64,000 nt of DNA from contig NZ_QNRE01000015.1 in NCBI RefSeq assembly GCF_003315035.1, forward strand, positions 62,001-126,000. Reading direction: 5' to 3'. Source of the stretch: Nocardia puris. GTDB taxonomy: Bacteria; Actinomycetota; Actinomycetes; Mycobacteriales; Mycobacteriaceae. Made by a program: the position numbers and the translations under genes. Shown in pieces: positions 41,609-50,044 of this stretch. The notes under the pieces were generated by a model. It was given only the letters and a program-made list of their open reading frames with translations, was not told the origin of the DNA and searched no databases. Positions within the stretch are counted from its first letter, which is position 1. Every line of letters begins with the position of its first letter.

Positions 41609-41890
41609 CTAAAATTTTCCCTTCGCGATCTCCCGCAGTGCGTCCTTCTCCAGCTCGGCATCGGCCAGCAACCGCTTCAACCGGGCGTTTTGCTCCCGCA
41701 GCTCCTTGAGTTCTTTGGCCGCGTCGGTGTCCACGCCCCCGTACTGGCGGCGCCAGTTGTACATCGTCGCCGCCGACACCCCCAGCTCGGCCGCGACTTC
41801 CTCCCCGGTCTTGCCCGCCGCGATCAGCTCATCGGCACGGCGCAGCTTCCGCACGATCTCCTCCGCGGAATGCCGCTTGCGTCCTGCCAT
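41609..41890 (-). CDS. IS3 OrfA (HTH protein)
   Basis: 93 aa: AGRKRHSAEEIVRKLRRAD, an HTH (TGEEVAAELGVSAATMYNWRRQYG) and a leucine-zipper helix (KELRELREQNARLKRLLADAEL-like). It ends KGKF-stop at the A-rich GGAAAATTTTAG site; a -1 slip there continues into orfB, the IS3-family mechanism for making the transposase. Confidence 0.9.
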   Translation of the reverse strand: MAGRKRHSAEEIVRKLRRADELIAAGKTGEEVAAELGVSAATMYNWRRQYGGVDTDAAKELKELREQNARLKRLLADAELEKDALREIAKGKF

Positions 41891-41950
41891 GTCACTCAGT
41901 GTCCCTTCCAGCCCTCACCAGGGCCAACAGGACTCTAATACCGGGCGGTC

Positions 41951-42879
41951 TCATTCATTGGGGACGGGCCATAGATGCCGGAGTTGGAACTGACTGCGTC
42001 AGCGACCTTGGTTTCGATGTTGCCCAGGCGCGCGTCGATGGCGGCGGCGTAGGCGCGCTTGTTCATCTCGATGGCGCGGTCGATGTTGCGCCGAAGGCGC
42101 GAGCCGCCGGGCAGGATGTAGGTGGGGACCTTGTCGGCCTCGTAGGAGGCTACGATCGCGGCTAGGAGCTTCAGCGACGTACGGCAATCGTCCTTGGCCG
42201 AATCCGCAGTCTGCGCGACATCCCTGCAGGCATACGACAGATACGTCGCCGCATCCGCGGTGGCCGCAATGGCGGTACAGACGTTCACGACATCCTCGAC
42301 ATATGCTTCGAGCACAACATCCTCGGCTTGCGCAGCCGCAGGGAACGCGCCATTTACCTCGTTGTAGAGGGTGGTGGCCAGCTCGGACTTCTTCGTGCCA
42401 TAGGCGGCGAGTTGTTCACCGACCTTGCCGATGCGCGTTTCGTCGCAGTCGGCCCACACCTTGGCTACGAAATCCTCGACCAGCGACCAGAACGTCGGAT
42501 TGTCCTCCTTTCCGCCGACCGACAGTTGCTTGATCGGGGGGCTTGTCACCAACGTCGAGCCCTCGGGCGGTTTCGGCGGCGCGGTCTTCGGGCCTTCGTG
42601 CGAGTTGCTCTCACTCACGTCCAGGTTGTTGCCAGCCAGGTGGATCAGAAAGCCGAGCTCTCGGGCCGCGATCGCCCCGAGTCCGCCGGCCTCGAACGCA
42701 TCGGACAGGCTTTGGTCGAAACTCATCGCCCACTGCGGACCGCCATACGGATACCGCCCCGCCGACCGTGAGATATCGAGGCCCTTGTCCAAGTCCAGAA
42801 GATCGGTCTCCAGGGTCAGACTCGCCTCAATGAGCTTGCGCGCCACCAGATAGTAGTCATCCGAATCCACCGTGGTCAT
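41951..42879 (-). pseudogene. Type VII polymorphic toxin, N-terminal part (split by IS3)
   Basis: ATG 42879. About 308 native residues, then a few IS codons to a TAG at 41935. The helical N-terminus (VARKLIEASLTLETDLLDLDKGL, WAMSFDQSLSDAFE) is like the ESX-secreted WXG/LXG-type targeting region; a Pro/Lys linker (EGPKTAPPKPPEGS) and more helices follow (FWSLVEDFVAKVWADC, YVEDVVNVCTAIAATAD). The nuclease domain is on the far side of the IS. Follows two WXG100 genes. Confidence 0.75.
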
Positions 42880-42893
42880 CGCGGTCCCCCTCG

Positions 42894-43184
42894 CTACCGG
42901 CCCGTCATGGAGCGGTTTGCTTCCTCGGCCTTGATGTAGTTCTCCAGCGCGGTGCTCACCCGATCGCGCAGCGCCCGCAACTGCTCGATCAGCGGACCGG
43001 TTCCGGACTGCCAGCCTTGATGCGCGGTGTCGAACGATGTTGCCGCCGCACCAGAGAACCCCAACAGGAGCGCCTCCGCGGTTCTCTTCACCGCATCGCG
43101 CTCACCGCTGATTGCGTCGATCTGTTTGTCCAGCACATCGATGAACCGCTGCATCGCCGCTAGATCATAGCTGCGCGCGGTCAT
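42894..43184 (-). CDS. WXG100-like (ESX) protein A
   Basis: 96 aa, two-helix hairpin. The turn reads GFSGAAATSFDTAHQGWQSG, with W in the second-helix region instead of the strict WXG; ends ALENYIKAEEANRSM. Start overlaps the upstream gene by 4 bp. Probably forms a heterodimer with the 43181 product and chaperones the toxin to a type VII secretion system; no secretion apparatus genes are in the window. Confidence 0.8.
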   Translation of the reverse strand: MTARSYDLAAMQRFIDVLDKQIDAISGERDAVKRTAEALLLGFSGAAATSFDTAHQGWQSGTGPLIEQLRALRDRVSTALENYIKAEEANRSMTGR

Positions 43185-43501
43185 GGCAGGTCGAGGCTCG
43201 ATGTGGTCGAGGTGACGGTATCCGCGTTCTGATCATCCTGCTCGGTCAACGTGTTCGCTGTGGTTGTCAGGCTGGTCGCGAACTCGCTGATTTTGTCGAT
43301 ATGCTGGCCGAGTCTCGGCCGCAACTCCTCCCACACGGCTGAGGCATGGTCAGCGGCCGGGCCTGTCCACAGTTGCGCGAGGTTTTCGTGTTCGGCGCGT
43401 ATCGCTGACAACGCCTCGTGCAACCGGAAATGATGCCCACGCAGATCCGTGGCAGCCTGCCGCAATGCCGCAGGGTCGGCTTGTAGACTGCCCTCGGCCA
43501 T
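43181..43501 (-). CDS. WXG100-like (ESX) protein B
   Basis: 106 aa, helix-turn-helix hairpin with turn LAQLWTGPAADHASAVWEEL (WTG in place of WXG). C-terminal Thr/Asp/Asn-rich tail. First gene of the toxin operon; divergent from 43570. The partner is 42894. Confidence 0.82.
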   Translation of the reverse strand: MAEGSLQADPAALRQAATDLRGHHFRLHEALSAIRAEHENLAQLWTGPAADHASAVWEELRPRLGQHIDKISEFATSLTTTANTLTEQDDQNADTVTSTTSSLDLP

Positions 43502-43569
43502 CGGCTACCCCCTGTCTCCGCACTGAACGGTAGCCACTGTATATCGCGACCGGCAAGGTGGGGACTCGC

Positions 43570-43998
43570 ATGGACTGGCGGAGCACAGCCTCTCAACAAG
43601 CGCAACACGACCTTGACACACTCTTGCGCGACGCTGTCAACGCCGCCGCCCGGACTTTCGAATCCGCCGACACTTTCGATCCGTTCATGCTGGTCATCGA
43701 CCTCAACGGCAACACCACGATCCGCAGTCTTCCACCCGGCGGGCCTGCCCGAACCGAGCAACAGTTCCTCACCGACGTCCAGCTCCCAGCCGACCGCCAG
43801 CAACTGCGTGCTCGCGCCGCCGTCTTCGATGTCACCGCTACAGCGCCCATTACCGGCGACGCGATCAAGGCGATCCTGGAACACCGCGACGGCGTCGTAA
43901 TCGACGTCCTCGTGCCCTACACTCTCACCCCCGAACGACTCGACATCCGCCTCAACGCCGCCAACGCTGCGGTTGGAACGCCCCGGCTCTGGGCTTGA
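43570..43998 (+). CDS. Hypothetical protein (142 aa)
   Basis: ATG 43570 with GGTGGGG 6 nt upstream; GTG 43558 is possible. N-terminal helix (TASQQAQHDLDTLLRDAVNAAA), then beta strands with MLVIDLNGNTTIR and DVQLPADRQQL, then a helix-strand with GDAIKAILEHRDGVVIDVLVPY. The pattern is like proteins that accompany ESX loci (a DUF with a C-terminal V-I-D-V-L-V strand), but I cannot name it. Divergent from the WXG100 pair. Confidence 0.65.
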   Translation: MDWRSTASQQAQHDLDTLLRDAVNAAARTFESADTFDPFMLVIDLNGNTTIRSLPPGGPARTEQQFLTDVQLPADRQQLRARAAVFDVTATAPITGDAIKAILEHRDGVVIDVLVPYTLTPERLDIRLNAANAAVGTPRLWA

Positions 43999-44027
43999 CC
44001 CAAGCCCAGGCTCCTTGCCAGCGCACC

Positions 44028-44663
44028 TCAGACCGCCAGCTGCACTCCGTCGAGAATCGTGGTCACATCAGCGCGGATCGCGTCGGTCGCCGCAGCGTTC
44101 ACCCGCCCGGTGACCATCACCGGATACACCGCCTCGCCAACCTCTATCGCAACACCCAGGTGGTCGTCACGCACCCCGGCGGGAGAGGTCGACGTCGAAG
44201 CTGCACGAATCCCACTGTGCCCGCACACATTGACCCGCTCATAGCCATCCTGCTCCCACCCGTTGTCCGCGCGCGCCAGCAGGTCCAGCCGCGCCCACGC
44301 GCCCTCCACGCTTCGCTCTGCCGCCAGTAGCGTGACCGCCACCGTCCCATTCGGATTACCGAACCGCCCTGCCACGACGTCGCTGCGGGACACTGTTAAT
44401 CCCGAACCACCGCCACTGGCCGTAGTCGCCTCCTCCCACCCCTCAAGCCGAGGAATCGACAACGTGAACGGACGCTCGGACGTCGGCCCCAGAGAGAACG
44501 TAGACCCGGAGGCTGCGCCTGCCGCACACGAGTAGACCTGAGCCACTGCGGAGCCGGGCGCATTCGTCGTCGCCGTGCCCGTATCCGATGTTGTCTCCGC
44601 CGAACACCCCGCCATCGTGACGGCGCACAACCCAACGACCACCAGCCGCCGAATCCCCAACAC
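44028..44663 (-). CDS. LpqN/LpqT-like lipoprotein
   Basis: 211 aa. Lipoprotein signal peptide: basic MLGIRR, hydrophobic LVVVGLCAVT and lipobox MAGC (Cys about residue 20). After a Thr-rich linker the mature domain has SLGPTSERPFTLSIPRLEGWE and RFGNPNGTVAVTLLAAERS, resembling LpqN/LpqT lipoproteins of mycobacteria. Membrane-anchored, outside the cell. Convergent with 43570. Confidence 0.75.
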   Translation of the reverse strand: MLGIRRLVVVGLCAVTMAGCSAETTSDTGTATTNAPGSAVAQVYSCAAGAASGSTFSLGPTSERPFTLSIPRLEGWEEATTASGGGSGLTVSRSDVVAGRFGNPNGTVAVTLLAAERSVEGAWARLDLLARADNGWEQDGYERVNVCGHSGIRAASTSTSPAGVRDDHLGVAIEVGEAVYPVMVTGRVNAAATDAIRADVTTILDGVQLAV

Positions 44664-44734
44664 GACTCCTTCCGCGCGCCAGCCTGTCAGACGATCACCC
44701 TAACGAGCCTCAACCACGTTTCCACTCCGCGCCA

Positions 44735-45262
44735 ATGCCTACCTGCACTGCTTCGCGCCGTGGGCGCAGCGTCGCCCACAGCGCTCCGCAGCCCACATAC
44801 GGCTCGGTGCTCCCACGCGCCGGGCTCGGGCCGCTGCTGCCGGTGCGGCAGGACCAGGCGGTGCTGGAGTGGCCGCAGGCCGGGGCGGCGAGCGTCGAGG
44901 CGCCGCTGGTGTCGTATGTGCCGCTGCGGCTGGCGGGCGGGCCGCGCCCCTACAACCGCGACAACGACGGCGTCACATCCTGCACGCCGCCGCCCAGAAT
45001 CCGAGTGTCGACTCCGTCCGTGTCCTCCTCCGCGCAGGCAGTGGCTGCGATCCGTGGGCGGGCCGACAAGCACGGCGTCACCGTCGAGGTCGACGCGCGC
45101 GGCGACATCACCGACCTGCGGATCTCGCCGGCGGCGATGCCGACCTCGAACACCCAACTCAGCACGGCGATCACCGACACCTACCGGGACGCACGCAGCG
45201 AGGCAACGGCGAAGGTGAACCGCGCCCTCCGATCCGCTGACCCGCGCCTGCGCGGCCACTGA
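44735..45262 (+). pseudogene. Chimeric remnant ending in YbaB/EbfC-like segment
   Basis: About 60 codons around 44795-44970 (RAGLGPLLPVRQDQAVLEWP, VEAPLVSYVPLRL) look like part of one protein; from about 45015 a YbaB-like segment follows (SAQAVAAIRGRADKHGVTVEV, ARGDITDLRISPAAM, AITDTYRDARSEATAKV) to the stop at 45262. The two halves do not make a sensible single protein. I read it as a deletion product of ESX-associated genes; the second half might still be a small gene. Confidence 0.4.
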
Positions 45263-45497
45263 GCAACTGAAAACCGCGCGCTCGCAATCGAACACAGCGT
45301 CGCCGCGCCCGATGACCGAGGGCGAGCGCCGCTATACCGCACTCCGGCCATCCACCACCACGCGGTCGCGGCCCAGCGGACCGATACCGGTTCCTCCATG
45401 CCCAGTACGCTGCTCAGGTGATCAGCGTACGGCCACCGTCGATCTCGATCAGGCATCGGCTAGAACTGGCGCGGCAGGAGTTCGGTGATGCCGTGCT
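45263..45497. other. Intergenic region downstream of hsdR
   Basis: A 235-bp gap between the chimeric remnant and the end of hsdR. No coding sequence, repeat or convincing terminator is visible. Confidence 0.3.
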
Positions 45498-48400
45498 TCA
45501 TGGCATCTCAGGTGCCGAGCCGACGTCCTCGGTCTGTGCGTCGTCGATTGTGCGGAGTCTGCGTGACTGGTACAGGTACGCGCCGATGAGGCGGATGAAC
45601 TCGTCGGCGCGATCGTTTTCGCCGGTGAGTGCGCCGGTGAGTTTGCCGAAGGCTCCTTCGTTCAGTACCGCTGCGTCGGTGAGTGTATCTCGCAGATCGG
45701 GGGATGCCAGGAACTGGTCGATAGCGTTGTGGTCGATCTGGTCGGCGATGCGGCGGTCTTCCTCGGCCAGGCCGGCGGCGGCGATGACGAACCCCTTGAT
45801 CTGCGGGTCGGCGAACTCGGCACCGAACAAGGCGTTGATCCGGGCGACCACCTCCGAGAGCAGCTCCTGCTGAGGGTCTTGCCGGGAAACGCCGGAGCCG
45901 ACCCCGGTGATGCCGCGCAGGCCAGGTGTGTCCTGGTCACCGGACAGCGAGATGTTGGCCTTCCCCTGGTCGATCTGGCGAACCCGTCGCAGCTCCAGCC
46001 CGGATACGTCGACGTCGCCTCCTGCCTCCTCCGAGGGCAGCAGACGTGTCAGCTGACGCAGGAACTCCGCGAGCTTCTCCAAATCGCTGGTGCCGTAGTC
46101 GACGACCTGGGACATGAAGTCATACAGGCGCACGTAGGAGCCGCAGTCCTTCCGGAAGGTCCGTAGCTCGTCGAGCGCTTGGCTGTCCTGCTGCGACTTC
46201 GCATCCGTCCACCGGTTTACGAACTCATCACGCGCCGGAGTGACCGCGGCAGCGAGAGCGGAATGGGACTGGGTCGGCGCCCACCACGCCTGCGCGTAGC
46301 GCTCCACGTCCGCAGGGGTGTAGATCCTTGCCTGGGCGAGCTTGGTCGCGACCCGGTGCACGAGGTTCGGGTCTGTCGCCGTCTCGACGTGCGCCTCGAG
46401 GTAGTAGGTCAGGAACGCCTGGCGGACGTCTTCGGGGTCGTTGACGAAATCCAGTACGAACGTGCGGTCCTTCACCTCACCCGAACGTGCTCGGTAGGTG
46501 CGGTTGAGCCGGGACAGCGTTTGCACCGCGTGCACGTCGGGCAGCCGCTTGTCCACATACATCGCGCACAGCAGCGGCTGATCGAAGCCGGTCTGGAACT
46601 TGTCGGCGACCAGCATGAGCCGGTACTCCGGCCGACGGAACTCCCTGGCCAGATCCGAGCCTAGGCCCGGGTTCATCGAGGCCTCCGTCACGTCGGTGAG
46701 CCCGTACTCGTCGTCGCTGATCTTGTCGCTGAACGCCACAATGGACTGGTACCCGTACCCCTTCTGGGCAAGGTACTTGTCCGTCTCGATCTTGTAGCGA
46801 ACGGCAGCCTGCCGCGAGTCGGTCACGACCATGGCCTTCGCGTGCCCGTCGAGCAGGTGGGCGACGTTGGCGCGGAAGTGCTCGACGATGATCTCGACCT
46901 TCTGGCCCACATTCGTCGGGTGCAGGTTCGCGAACCGCATGATCTTGCGCGAGGCGACCTTCGGATCGACGAGACGATCCACATCATCATCGACTCCTCC
47001 ACCTGCGGTGATGCCGGTGGCGACGCCGCCCTCGCCGCGCTGCTCGATCTCGAAGGCGGTCTTGTAGGTCTGATAGCCGCGCAGCACATCGAGGATGAAG
47101 CCCTCCTCGATCGCCTGCCGCATCGGGTACACATCGAACGAGACCGGCTTCCCCTCCGCGGTCTCTCGCCCGAAGAGCATCTTCGTCTTGGCCTTTGGCG
47201 TCGCCGTGAACGCCAACAAGGACACATTCTTAGCGCCAGCGCGCGCCGCAGTCTCGGCAGCGATCTGCCGTTCACGAGCGGCGTCGGCCTCTACGACCTG
47301 GTTGACGATGTCCTGACTGTCGACTTGATCCTCATCGGTGACCTGCCCGCCGCCCTCGGTAAGGACTTTCTTCAGATCCGCGGCCGTCTTGCCCGACTGG
47401 GACGTGTGCGCCTCGTCGATGATCACCGCGAAGTTCCGGTCACCCAGCGTCGTGTCCAGCAGACCCTTGACATAGGGGAACGTCTGGATCGTGACGACCA
47501 CGATCAGAGCCGACCCGGTCAGCGCGTCCAGCAGCGCCCGGGACTTCGAGCCACCAGAGCGGCGCACGGCCGCGGAGTCGATGACCGCGACAGTGCCGAC
47601 CGTGTCATCGACCTGCTCGACCGCCTGCTGCAACTGTGCGTCGAGGACACGGCGATCGGACACGATCAGAACCTTGTCGAACACCTTCTCATTCGCCTGA
47701 TCATGAAGCCGAGCGAGACGATGCGCCGTCCAGGCGATCGTGTTCGTCTTGCCCGACCCTGCCGAATGCTCGATCAAGTACCGGCGGCCTGGCCCCTCCT
47801 CGATGATCGAGCCGACGAGTTTCGTTACCGCGCGCCACTGGTGGTAGCGCGGGAACATCAGCGCCGTCGACCGCTTGATCTTCCCAGTGGCGGGGTCTTC
47901 GTCGGCCTCGGTCTTGAGGAACATCTGCGACCCGAGGATGGCCAGCCAGTTATCGCGCTGCAGGACCTGCTCCCACAGGTACGATGTCGCCGAGCCGTCG
48001 GGGTTCGGGGGGTTCCCTGCCGCGCCGGTGTCCTCGTGGCCGCGGTTGAATGGGAGGAAGTAGGTCTTCTCGCTGGCCAGTTTGGTGGTCATGTGGACCT
48101 GGTCGTCGTCGACGGCGAAGTGGACCAGGGCGCGGGTGCCGAACCCGAGTAGCGGCTGCCCTGCCGGGTTCCGGTCGTTGCGGTACTGGCTGATCGCGGT
48201 GTGCCACCTCTGTTTGAAGAACGACTTCAGCTCACAGGTGGCCACCGGCAGGCCATTGACGAAGAACACCAAGTCGATCGACCGTGTGTCCCCACGCTTC
48301 GGGGAGAAGTGCACCTGACGGACCACCCGCAGCCGCACTTTCCGGTACTGCTCGGTGACCTCCCGGTTCAGCGTCGTGGCCGGCTTGAACTGGCACATCC

Positions 48401-48743
48401 GCAGATGCGCGGTCGCGCCCCTGGTGTGGGAGAACTTCCGGCGCAGCACGTTCAGCGTGCCCCCACCCGAGCCCATCGGCGTGTCCAGACGAGACACGAG
48501 AGAGGCCAACAACGCCTCGCGATCCGCAGCCTCAGCAGCGGTGCCGACGCGGACAACCTTGGCGTACTCCTCCGGCTGCGTCTCCGACAGCCACCAGTGC
48601 ACGTCCTCAGGCCAGATCGCCCGCTCGACGTCATAGCCCTCGTCGGTCTCGCTGTACTCCCAACCGTGCGTGGCAAGGAACTCGGCGATCTCGGTCTCGA
48701 ACGCCACCTCACGGGTCCCATCCGGTGTCGCCATGGCTTTCAC
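45498..48743 (-). CDS. hsdR: Type I restriction enzyme, R (HsdR) subunit
   Basis: 1081 aa. GTG 48743 overlaps the hsdS stop (GTGA); ATG 48734 is an alternative start. The N-terminal PD-(D/E)xK nuclease domain shows DLVFFVNGLPVATCELK (D...E-x-K). The SF2 translocase follows: Walker A HSAGSGKTNTIAWTAHRL, IIDEAHTSQSG (DEAH), LLAFTATPKAKTKM and the helicase C half with KFQTGFDQPLLCAMYVDKRL. Cleaves unmodified DNA far from the recognition site after ATP-driven translocation. Full length, no disruption. Confidence 0.93.
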   Translation of the reverse strand: MKAMATPDGTREVAFETEIAEFLATHGWEYSETDEGYDVERAIWPEDVHWWLSETQPEEYAKVVRVGTAAEAADREALLASLVSRLDTPMGSGGGTLNVLRRKFSHTRGATAHLRMCQFKPATTLNREVTEQYRKVRLRVVRQVHFSPKRGDTRSIDLVFFVNGLPVATCELKSFFKQRWHTAISQYRNDRNPAGQPLLGFGTRALVHFAVDDDQVHMTTKLASEKTYFLPFNRGHEDTGAAGNPPNPDGSATSYLWEQVLQRDNWLAILGSQMFLKTEADEDPATGKIKRSTALMFPRYHQWRAVTKLVGSIIEEGPGRRYLIEHSAGSGKTNTIAWTAHRLARLHDQANEKVFDKVLIVSDRRVLDAQLQQAVEQVDDTVGTVAVIDSAAVRRSGGSKSRALLDALTGSALIVVVTIQTFPYVKGLLDTTLGDRNFAVIIDEAHTSQSGKTAADLKKVLTEGGGQVTDEDQVDSQDIVNQVVEADAARERQIAAETAARAGAKNVSLLAFTATPKAKTKMLFGRETAEGKPVSFDVYPMRQAIEEGFILDVLRGYQTYKTAFEIEQRGEGGVATGITAGGGVDDDVDRLVDPKVASRKIMRFANLHPTNVGQKVEIIVEHFRANVAHLLDGHAKAMVVTDSRQAAVRYKIETDKYLAQKGYGYQSIVAFSDKISDDEYGLTDVTEASMNPGLGSDLAREFRRPEYRLMLVADKFQTGFDQPLLCAMYVDKRLPDVHAVQTLSRLNRTYRARSGEVKDRTFVLDFVNDPEDVRQAFLTYYLEAHVETATDPNLVHRVATKLAQARIYTPADVERYAQAWWAPTQSHSALAAAVTPARDEFVNRWTDAKSQQDSQALDELRTFRKDCGSYVRLYDFMSQVVDYGTSDLEKLAEFLRQLTRLLPSEEAGGDVDVSGLELRRVRQIDQGKANISLSGDQDTPGLRGITGVGSGVSRQDPQQELLSEVVARINALFGAEFADPQIKGFVIAAAGLAEEDRRIADQIDHNAIDQFLASPDLRDTLTDAAVLNEGAFGKLTGALTGENDRADEFIRLIGAYLYQSRRLRTIDDAQTEDVGSAPEMP

Positions 48744-50044
48744 CCCGCCATCCGGGCAGTACGTACGTCGATCTGTCCCGTCACCGCCGCCGTGATCAAC
48801 GCCGACCGCCGCTCCTTGGCAAGAGCAATGTGCTCCTCAGCCTTGGCGATCAGGGCGTCGATGCGAGACGTTGCGTCGATTAGCTCCGCGACCAGGTGGC
48901 GTTGCACTTCCAAGTCAGGCATCGGTACCCTGAGCGCCCGGAGATCCCCAACCGTGAGACCACCCTTGGTTGCACCGTTCTCGCTGCTGACGCGCCGGAG
49001 GTGCTCGTACTTCGATCGCATGATCCACAGGAGGTACTCGGGCACCCAGTACCGCTCATCAGGTTCAATGAATGCGAGATGCTGATTGATCGTGGACTTG
49101 ATCCGCAGGATCGTGGCTGCCCCACGCGTCTTCCCTTGACCAGTAAGAGCGACAACGAGAGAACCTGGGCTCACCATCGGAAGGTGACACTCTTCAACAG
49201 CAGCTCGCGTGACGAACTTCGACGGCTCGTATACCTCGGGGCTATTCACGACCGACGAGTTCAGCCAGGGGACATCGCCGTCGAGCCAGTATCGGTCCTC
49301 GCCAGCACGCGGTGTGGACCCATTACCCATCCGTGTCCGACGATGCAGCTTGTCGGGACGAAGACCGTCGGGCGTCAGCTTAGACAAGATTGACGGCACC
49401 ACCATGCGCCGCCGTTCCTGCAACAGCCCAATGAGCTCCTCCTGCTTCGCCACGAGCGCATCGGTCTGGGCCGTCTCACGGTCCAAGAAGTCGGTAATGG
49501 CACGCTGCTCGTCGAGAGGAGGGAGGGGGATCGTGACCTTGTTCAGGTCAGTACTCCGAATGCCGACACGGGTCACACCAGCCGCTGTGACGCCCCATTG
49601 ACGTGCGACGGGTTTGGAGGCGAGCACCCAGTACATGTACTTCGGGACAGCCTTACGAGCGTCCGGCCGGACGATAGCCAAGTGGTAGCCGCAGATCAGG
49701 TCGTCCGCCTCGTACTCGACGAAGGCAGGAACGCCGATGTCGGTGGCGGTCTCGGAGTCCTTGGTGATGAGCGTGTCGCCGAGACGGATTCGGAACTTTT
49801 TGATCTGCTCGCGCGTCGCTGTGGCCTTCATGAAGTCGAGCGAGTCGACGATGGAATCATTCTTGTAGACGTCCACGTAATTGCAGAGCCTGACACATGG
49901 CTGCCCCTCGACAGCGTGTTTGTCTACATTGCTCGTCCAAGCCTGCGCGATCTCGAACAGCCGAGCCCCAGCCCATCCGCACGGGACACCTCCCAGCCAT
50001 TTCTCGACTCGCTCTGCGACCGGGTCCGCAGTTTCGACGCTCAC
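48740..50044 (-). CDS. hsdS: Type I restriction enzyme, S (HsdS) specificity subunit
   Basis: 434 aa. Two target recognition domains, each followed by a conserved helical region: the first ends VTIPLPPLDEQRAITDFLD, the second VPMPDLEVQRHLVAELID. Both helices form the spacer that sets the gap in the bipartite recognition site. Overlaps hsdM and hsdR by 4 bp on each side. The target sequence cannot be predicted. Confidence 0.92.
   Translation of the reverse strand: MSVETADPVAERVEKWLGGVPCGWAGARLFEIAQAWTSNVDKHAVEGQPCVRLCNYVDVYKNDSIVDSLDFMKATATREQIKKFRIRLGDTLITKDSETATDIGVPAFVEYEADDLICGYHLAIVRPDARKAVPKYMYWVLASKPVARQWGVTAAGVTRVGIRSTDLNKVTIPLPPLDEQRAITDFLDRETAQTDALVAKQEELIGLLQERRRMVVPSILSKLTPDGLRPDKLHRRTRMGNGSTPRAGEDRYWLDGDVPWLNSSVVNSPEVYEPSKFVTRAAVEECHLPMVSPGSLVVALTGQGKTRGAATILRIKSTINQHLAFIEPDERYWVPEYLLWIMRSKYEHLRRVSSENGATKGGLTVGDLRALRVPMPDLEVQRHLVAELIDATSRIDALIAKAEEHIALAKERRSALITAAVTGQIDVRTARMAG

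Larger units (their letters stand above)
40705..41950 (-). mobile_element. IS3-family insertion sequence
   Basis: About 1.25 kb, inserted in the toxin gene. Imperfect terminal inverted repeats: left end GACCACCCGGTCGTTGAGTCC (40705 on), right end, read on the other strand, GACCGCCCGGTATTAGAGTC (down from 41950). Contains orfA and orfB with -1 frameshift signals. I could not settle the exact ends or a target duplication. Confidence 0.85.

Noticed and set aside
46842..48152. A 436-codon plus-strand frame
   Set aside because: Antisense to hsdR, whose full motifs are on the other strand.
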